DNA from: Pseudophaeobacter leonis
GTDB lineage: Bacteria; Pseudomonadota; Alphaproteobacteria; Rhodobacterales; Rhodobacteraceae
NCBI RefSeq assembly: GCF_002087335.1
Contig: NZ_MWVJ01000021.1
Coordinates: 21,539 to 85,538, forward strand
Length of the DNA stretch: 64,000 nt
Direction of reading: 5' to 3'
Shown in pieces: positions 60,086 to 64,000 of the stretch. The notes beneath the pieces were generated by a model that had not been told where the DNA came from, made no database searches, and was given only the letters and a program-made list of their open reading frames with translations. Each line of letters begins with the position of its first letter. The stretch's first letter is position 1. Position numbers and translations under genes: made by a program.

Positions 60086-60883
60086 ATGCAAAAACGATCC
60101 ATCGTCCCCGTGGTCTATATCCTGTTCCTGATGCTGCCAATCTACTGGCTGGTGGCCATGAGCTTTAAGACCACAAACGAGATCCTCTCGGGGTTCTCGC
60201 TGTTCCCGCAGACCTTTACGCTTGAGAACTATGCCACCATCTTTACCGATCCGACCTGGTACTGGGGCTATATCAACTCGATCCTCTACGTGAGCATCAA
60301 CACGGTGATCTCGGTCGCGGTAGCCCTGCCAGCCGCTTATGCCTTCTCGCGCTATCGTTTCTTAGGCGACAAGCAGCTGTTTTTCTGGCTGCTGACCAAC
60401 CGGATGGCGCCGGCTGCGGTCTTTGCCCTGCCGTTCTTTCAGCTCTATTCGGCTGTGGGGATCTTTGATACCCATCTGGCGGTGGCCCTGGCCCATTGCC
60501 TCTTTAACATCCCCCTCGCCGTCTGGATCCTTGAGGGCTTTATGGGCGGCATTCCAAAAGAGCTGGATGAGACCGCCTTTGTCGACGGCTATTCCTTCCC
60601 GCGTTTCTTTGGCACCATCTTTATCCCGTCAATCAAAGCAGGCGTCGGCGTTGCCGCCTTCTTTTGCTTTATGTTTTCCTGGGTTGAGCTGCTGCTGGCA
60701 AAAACGCTGACGGCCGTCGCCGCAAACCCCATCGCCGCCACCATGACCAAAACCGCCTCCAGCGCGGGCTATGAGCTGGGCCTGCTGGCGGCAGCGGGTA
60801 CATTGACTATCATTCCGGGCGCCATCGTCATCTGGTTCGTCCGAAACTATATCGCAAAAGGTTTTGCGATGGGGAGGGTGTAA
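60086..60883 (+). CDS. glpQ: Glycerol ABC transporter permease GlpQ
   Basis: A 265-residue MalG-type permease with six hydrophobic helices. The N-terminal YILFLMLPIYWLVAMSFKT is characteristic, and the EAA loop is ELDETAFVDGYSFPRFFGTI (residues about 161-180). An AAGGAGG site precedes the ATG. Its stop overlaps the glpU start (TAATG). It forms the channel together with GlpP. Confidence 0.92.
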   Translation: MQKRSIVPVVYILFLMLPIYWLVAMSFKTTNEILSGFSLFPQTFTLENYATIFTDPTWYWGYINSILYVSINTVISVAVALPAAYAFSRYRFLGDKQLFFWLLTNRMAPAAVFALPFFQLYSAVGIFDTHLAVALAHCLFNIPLAVWILEGFMGGIPKELDETAFVDGYSFPRFFGTIFIPSIKAGVGVAAFFCFMFSWVELLLAKTLTAVAANPIAATMTKTASSAGYELGLLAAAGTLTIIPGAIVIWFVRNYIAKGFAMGRV

Positions 60884-61233
60884 TGCTGACCTGGATGGCC
60901 TGGACCTGGCCCACAGCACTGGTCTTTATCGGTATTTTCTCCGCCATTGGCGTGCTTGTCCTGCTTGAGATCCGCACTCCGGGGGGCGACACGCGGCGCG
61001 GCGTGCTTGGCCTCACCACCACGCGTGGCGACCGGCTGTTTATCACCCTGCTGGGCACCAGCTATATCTTTCTGGCCTGGCTGGGGCTGGTTGGCATGCC
61101 GCTTTGGTGGCCTTTGGGGCTGGCTTTTCTCTGGGGGATTTTCACCTTCTGGAAGGGTCTGAAACGGGTTTTGCCCCCGGCTCACGCGCGGGTCAAGGGG
61201 GCCAGAGGCCCCGCGCCAGCGGCCTGCCCTTGA
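60883..61233 (+). CDS. glpU: Glycerol ABC operon small membrane protein GlpU (DUF2160)
   Basis: A 116-residue membrane protein with about three hydrophobic helices (WMAWTWPTALVFIGIFSAIG; LFITLLGTSYIFLAWLGLVG; LWWPLGLAFLWGIFTFW). It belongs to the DUF2160 family always seen in this operon. The last 17 residues (Ala/Arg/Pro-rich) are encoded by a palindromic repeat (61186-61238), so the original gene probably ended sooner. Exact role in transport is not known. Confidence 0.85.
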   Translation: MLTWMAWTWPTALVFIGIFSAIGVLVLLEIRTPGGDTRRGVLGLTTTRGDRLFITLLGTSYIFLAWLGLVGMPLWWPLGLAFLWGIFTFWKGLKRVLPPAHARVKGARGPAPAACP

Positions 61234-61238
61234 CGCGC
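61186..61238. repeat. GTCAAGGG/CCCTTGAC palindromic repeat overlapping glpU 3' end
   Basis: Outer arms GTCAAGGG (61192-61199) and CCCTTGAC (61227-61234) enclose a GGGGCC/GGCCCC-type hairpin. The same outer-arm design occurs downstream of uraH (10631-10680). It supplies the glpU tail codons and stop. Confidence 0.55.
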
Positions 61239-61260
61239 AAACCTTGATAAAATTGCAAAA

Positions 61261-61291
61261 GGCCTGAATGGCAGACCTGCCCATTCAGGCC
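61261..61291 (+). terminator. Stem-loop terminator after glycerol operon
   Basis: GGCCTGAATGG / CCATTCAGGCC-type arms with an 8-10 base loop, 27 bases after the glpU stop. No U-tract follows. Confidence 0.65.
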
Positions 61292-61474
61292 CTCTCAGCC
61301 AAAACCTCTACAATTGCCCCATCCGCCCGGCTGGGGTTGCGCGTCGCCTCTCAACAGGCTGAGTAGAGCGCGCGCAAGCGCACAATGTGGCAACGACCAG
61401 CCCTGCGCTGCACATCTGCTAAAGAAATAGTTTCAATACCTCAGCCCTTCGACTAGCATCACGCAAAGACCAAA

Positions 61475-61891
61475 ATGGACCGGACACCAGACCCTATGCG
61501 AAAAAAACAGGACAATTCGCTGCTGACCGAGGTCGAGCTTGAATTTATGACCGTCGTCTGGGCAACCGGTGGCGGCACCGTCCGCGATATTCTGGCCGTG
61601 CTGAACAAGGCTCAGGAACGCGCCTATACCTCGGTTGCCACCGTGTTGAAGATCATGGAACAAAAGGGCTTTTTGACCAGCGAGAGGGAAGACCGCTCGC
61701 TGATCTACCCCCCCGCCATTCCCAAAACAGAGTATCAAAAAACCTCTCTGAAAAACCTTTCGAGCAAGCTTTTCAACGGAGCACCTGCGGCCCTGGTCGC
61801 ACGCCTTGTTGAGGATGAGGAAGTTACCGACGACATGCTCGTTGAGATGCGGGCTCTGCTGAACGAAAGGTTGGGGGACAATGAAAACTGA
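61475..61891 (+). CDS. BlaI/MecI-type transcriptional repressor
   Basis: A 138-residue winged-helix repressor (LTEVELEFMTVVWATGGGTVRDIL and AYTSVATVLKIMEQKGFL, the recognition helix region at about 50-67), with a C-terminal dimerisation part ending in LLNERLG. A start at 61496 (MRKKQ) is equally possible, as neither has a strong ribosome site. It overlaps the following BlaR1-like gene by 11 bases. In the classical pair BlaR1 cleaves BlaI on sensing beta-lactam. No beta-lactamase gene is next to it here, so the target is unknown. Confidence 0.85.
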   Translation: MDRTPDPMRKKQDNSLLTEVELEFMTVVWATGGGTVRDILAVLNKAQERAYTSVATVLKIMEQKGFLTSEREDRSLIYPPAIPKTEYQKTSLKNLSSKLFNGAPAALVARLVEDEEVTDDMLVEMRALLNERLGDNEN

Positions 61892-63041
61892 CGCGCTGAT
61901 CAATGGCTATCTGGATCTGAATCTTCTGGTGCTCGCGGGCACCCTGCTTTGGCTTTTGGCGCGAAAAATCCTGTCCCACACCCGACTTGCCCATGCCTTT
62001 CAGGCCCAGTTGCGCCTGATGAATGCGCTCACGCTGCTGCTGGCGCTTTCGCCGTTTTTGATGTTTGCCTTTACCCGCCTGGTGATGGCGCATCCGCCCA
62101 ATATTTCTGACCTGCTGGTGGCGCAGTTCCTGCAGGGCCACGTCAGCATGCGCCCCTCCAGTTTCGAGAGCCTCATCGGGCTGCGCGAAGACACCGTGCG
62201 GGTGCTTACCTCGCAGCAACTGCTCTGGACCCGCCTGCTGGCGGCAGCGATCGCCCTCGGTGGGCTGATCTGTGCCGGGCATATTGCCCTGTCGGTTCTG
62301 CGCCTGCGGCGCGCGCTCCGCCGGTCCTATACGTGGAAAAACATCGGCGGCACCCGGATCCTGGTCTCGGATGAAACCCCTGTTGCCTTCTCCACCCGTG
62401 GTCTGACCAGTCGCTACGTGGTTCTGCCAACTGCCCTTTTGAGCCACCCACAGGACCTTCGGCTGACCCTGGCGCATGAGCTGCAGCATTTTCGCCAGCG
62501 CGATATCGAATGCGAATTCCTGCTGGAAATGCTGCGCCCTCTGTTGTTCTGGAATCCAGCCTTTTACCTGTGGCGCCGTGAAGTCCGTCATCTGCGCGAA
62601 TTTGCCTGCGATCAGGCCCTGATGGCGCGCGCCGGGCTGAACATCCGGGCCTATTGCGAATGCCTGATCCGCGCCTGCAGCCAGGCCGCCCAGGAGCGGG
62701 TCTTCTTTACCCGCCGCAGCCCCACGGTGGCGCTGGTGGACCGCCGTGAAACCCGGCGCAACTCGACCCTGCAGCAACGCATCATTGCAGTGACAGCCCA
62801 GGCGCCACATGGCGAAACCGGTATTGGCTGGGCTCTGATCTCGGGGCTGATGATGGCTTCGGTTCTGGCCACGGCCATGTTGATGCAGCGTCCCGGTGAC
62901 TGGAGCCATGACAGGTTGATGCTTTCGACCATCGTCAACCTCGAACGCATGGCGTCACGCAATGCCACCCCGGCCATTGGTGCGCAGGCCACTGCAAATG
63001 CCATTTTGCAGGGCAGCTTCATGCCCGCCGCATCGCGCTAG
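61881..63041 (+). CDS. BlaR1-like M56 family membrane metallopeptidase
   Basis: A 386-residue protein with N-terminal transmembrane helices (residues about 10-27, 45-65, 115-140) and a zinc protease domain containing HELQHFRQRD (metal motif HExxH, residues about 200-209) and the downstream REFACDQALMARAG glutamate/aspartate region. A last helix lies near 315-335. It lacks the penicillin-binding sensor domain of full BlaR1, so the signal is unclear. Co-transcribed with the BlaI-type gene; together they form a protease-relieved repressor switch. Confidence 0.82.
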   Translation: MKTDALINGYLDLNLLVLAGTLLWLLARKILSHTRLAHAFQAQLRLMNALTLLLALSPFLMFAFTRLVMAHPPNISDLLVAQFLQGHVSMRPSSFESLIGLREDTVRVLTSQQLLWTRLLAAAIALGGLICAGHIALSVLRLRRALRRSYTWKNIGGTRILVSDETPVAFSTRGLTSRYVVLPTALLSHPQDLRLTLAHELQHFRQRDIECEFLLEMLRPLLFWNPAFYLWRREVRHLREFACDQALMARAGLNIRAYCECLIRACSQAAQERVFFTRRSPTVALVDRRETRRNSTLQQRIIAVTAQAPHGETGIGWALISGLMMASVLATAMLMQRPGDWSHDRLMLSTIVNLERMASRNATPAIGAQATANAILQGSFMPAASR

Positions 63042-63151
63042 CCCTCCCCCTGCTTGACCGCCCCAACTTTGGATCCCAAATTCCTTAATCCTGTGACACA
63101 GCTTTCCCCGCCACCGAAACCGCGTTAATGAGGGTACAGGAGGAGCCCCTT

Positions 63152-63814
63152 ATGAAGTTGAATTCCGTCGATATATCAAAGACCGCATCGGCGTCATCCA
63201 TCGTCTTTGAGGCCCTGCGCAAAGCGATTATTGAAGGCGATGTGAAAGAGGGAGAGCCCCTGCGCCAGGACGAAATTGCCCGGCAGTTCAACACCAGCCG
63301 TATCCCAGTCCGCGAGGCAATCTCACGGCTTGAAGAACAGGGTCTGGTCAAGACGCAACGCTACAAGGGTGCCGTGGTGTCGGGGTTATCTGCGGATGAG
63401 GCTGAAGAAATCTTCGACTTTCGAGCTCTTATCGAGCCGGAGGTGATCCGTCGTGCCGTTCCGTTGATGTCACAAGAGACGCTGGAAACAGCGCGCCGCT
63501 CCTGGGCCGCCTTTTCCGCCTCGGCAGACCCGATGAGCTGGGGAGATCTGAACCGCGACTTCCACGCGACGCTCTACCGGGCCAGTGGATTGCAGTATCA
63601 TCTTGATTTGATCGACAACGCGATGGACCGGGTTGACCGCTATCTGCGTGCTCAGCTGGTTTTGTCGAACGGCATGCAGCGGGCCAATGAAGAGCATATC
63701 GCCATTTGGGAAGCCTGCGTTGATGGCAATGCCACACGCGCAGCAGAGCTGACCCGCCTGCATATTTCCGGCGCGCGTGAGTCTTTGATCCAGAACATCA
63801 ACAGTCTGCGCTAG
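63152..63814 (+). CDS. GntR-family regulator, FadR/FCD subfamily
   Basis: A 220-residue regulator. The N-terminal winged HTH (IVFEALRKAIIEGDVKEGEPL; EIARQFNTSRIPVREAISRLEEQG, read in parts, residues about 14-72) is followed by an all-helical FCD ligand domain with metal-binding-type residues (DFRALIEPEVIRRA; NRDFHATLYRASG; EEHIAIWEACVDGN). ATG 63152 has an AGGAGG site. An upstream ATG at 63128 is less likely. It probably senses a carboxylic acid. Neighbouring target not visible. Confidence 0.9.
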   Translation: MKLNSVDISKTASASSIVFEALRKAIIEGDVKEGEPLRQDEIARQFNTSRIPVREAISRLEEQGLVKTQRYKGAVVSGLSADEAEEIFDFRALIEPEVIRRAVPLMSQETLETARRSWAAFSASADPMSWGDLNRDFHATLYRASGLQYHLDLIDNAMDRVDRYLRAQLVLSNGMQRANEEHIAIWEACVDGNATRAAELTRLHISGARESLIQNINSLR

Positions 63815-63970
63815 CAGAGCTGGTCCCGGGATTTCGGACCAAGCCCAGCCTGATGCTCTTTCAATATTCCTATGATCTGTTCTTCGCTGAAACGGCTTCT
63901 CTTCATCGTCTGTCTCCTTGTTGGAGAACAGGCTAACTCAAAGCACCGGACTTTTTAGGGGAGCAGGTCA
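63811..63970 (-). mobile_element. Truncated IS3-family insertion sequence end
   Basis: The minus strand has a terminal-repeat-like end (TGACCTGCTCCCC) at 63970, then a ribosome site, and an orfA start at 63906. It reads MKRSRFSEEQIIGILKEHQAG, the conserved start of IS3-family OrfA transposases, but is cut after about 22 residues. The frame ends at a stop that overlaps the GntR stop codon. This is a remnant only: no OrfB and no right end. The remaining 30 bases to the window edge show nothing recognisable. Confidence 0.75.
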
Positions 63971-64000
63971 AAGCCTTCCGCGTTTGAGCTTCGTGGCAAG

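Noticed and set aside
63811..63970. Intact insertion sequence at the right edge
   Set aside because: Only the end repeat and about 22 codons of OrfA are present before chromosomal sequence of the GntR gene begins, so it is a remnant.

Overview
This window is GC-rich chromosomal DNA of an alphaproteobacterium, most likely a marine Rhodobacterales (Roseobacter group) strain. The evidence is gene content and codon style: a glycerol ABC transporter of the GlpSTPQUV type, a PuuE-UraD fusion, cytochrome-c-domain urate hydroxylase PuuD, a TamA/TamB pair, ExoY/GumC-type exopolysaccharide genes and (S)-ureidoglycine aminohydrolase. No rRNA, tRNA, CRISPR array, plasmid or phage backbone was recognised. 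The only mobile DNA seen is a small IS3-family remnant at the right edge.

Layout. (1) 1-4.5 kb: a glutamine-synthetase-family gene running off the left edge, a Rieske oxygenase divergent from an IclR regulator with a palindromic operator between them, and ureidoglycine aminohydrolase. (2) 4.7-6.2 kb: a small secreted protein with N-terminal tandem repeats, and a GAPDH. (3) 6.6-13.2 kb: a purine/urate catabolic block (NCS2 permease, AllA, PuuE-UraD, UraH, LysR regulator, PuuD). With UGHY it covers urate to glyoxylate plus urea, except the allantoate-hydrolysing step. (4) 13.4-18.8 kb: tamA-tamB outer-membrane assembly. (5) 18.9-48.3 kb: a large exopolysaccharide locus with glycosyltransferases, WecG-type transferase, polymerase/ligase-like protein, Wzx flippase, Wzz/GumC, a BY-kinase-like ATPase and ExoY priming transferase. 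Inside it sits a translationally coupled seven-gene operon: type I PKS, GT2, an unusual formyltransferase/NRPS/flavin-monooxygenase protein, phosphopantetheinyl transferase, two SGNH-hydrolase proteins (one fused to a glycosidase-like domain) and another GT2. (6) 48.8-54.8 kb: DgoK-like kinase, TIGR03084 protein, TetR plus acyl-CoA dehydrogenase, thioesterase, RlmL-type methyltransferase. (7) 55.1-61.2 kb: glycerol ABC importer. (8) 61.5-63.8 kb: BlaI/BlaR1-like pair and a GntR regulator, then the IS remnant.

How it may work together. The PKS/NRPS operon lies between polysaccharide glycosyltransferases and next to polymerase, flippase, copolymerase and priming enzymes. My inference is that it makes an acyl or modified amino-acyl group that decorates a secreted polysaccharide or glycolipid, and that the SGNH and glycosidase-like proteins remodel the product. 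This is the best candidate for an undescribed system here.

Two sequence-level themes stand out. First, a dispersed repeat with a GC stem-loop, a GGGCCCAA-like core and a GCGGGAGC end occurs six times, every time between convergent genes. Second, short tandem repeats sit at gene ends: 12 bp inside genes, 13-15 bp between genes. Caution: about 23 single-base indels and two in-frame stops break otherwise well-conserved genes, and insertions and deletions are about equal in number. Most are probably sequence or assembly errors. Spans below are given for the reconstructed genes, and each break is stated.
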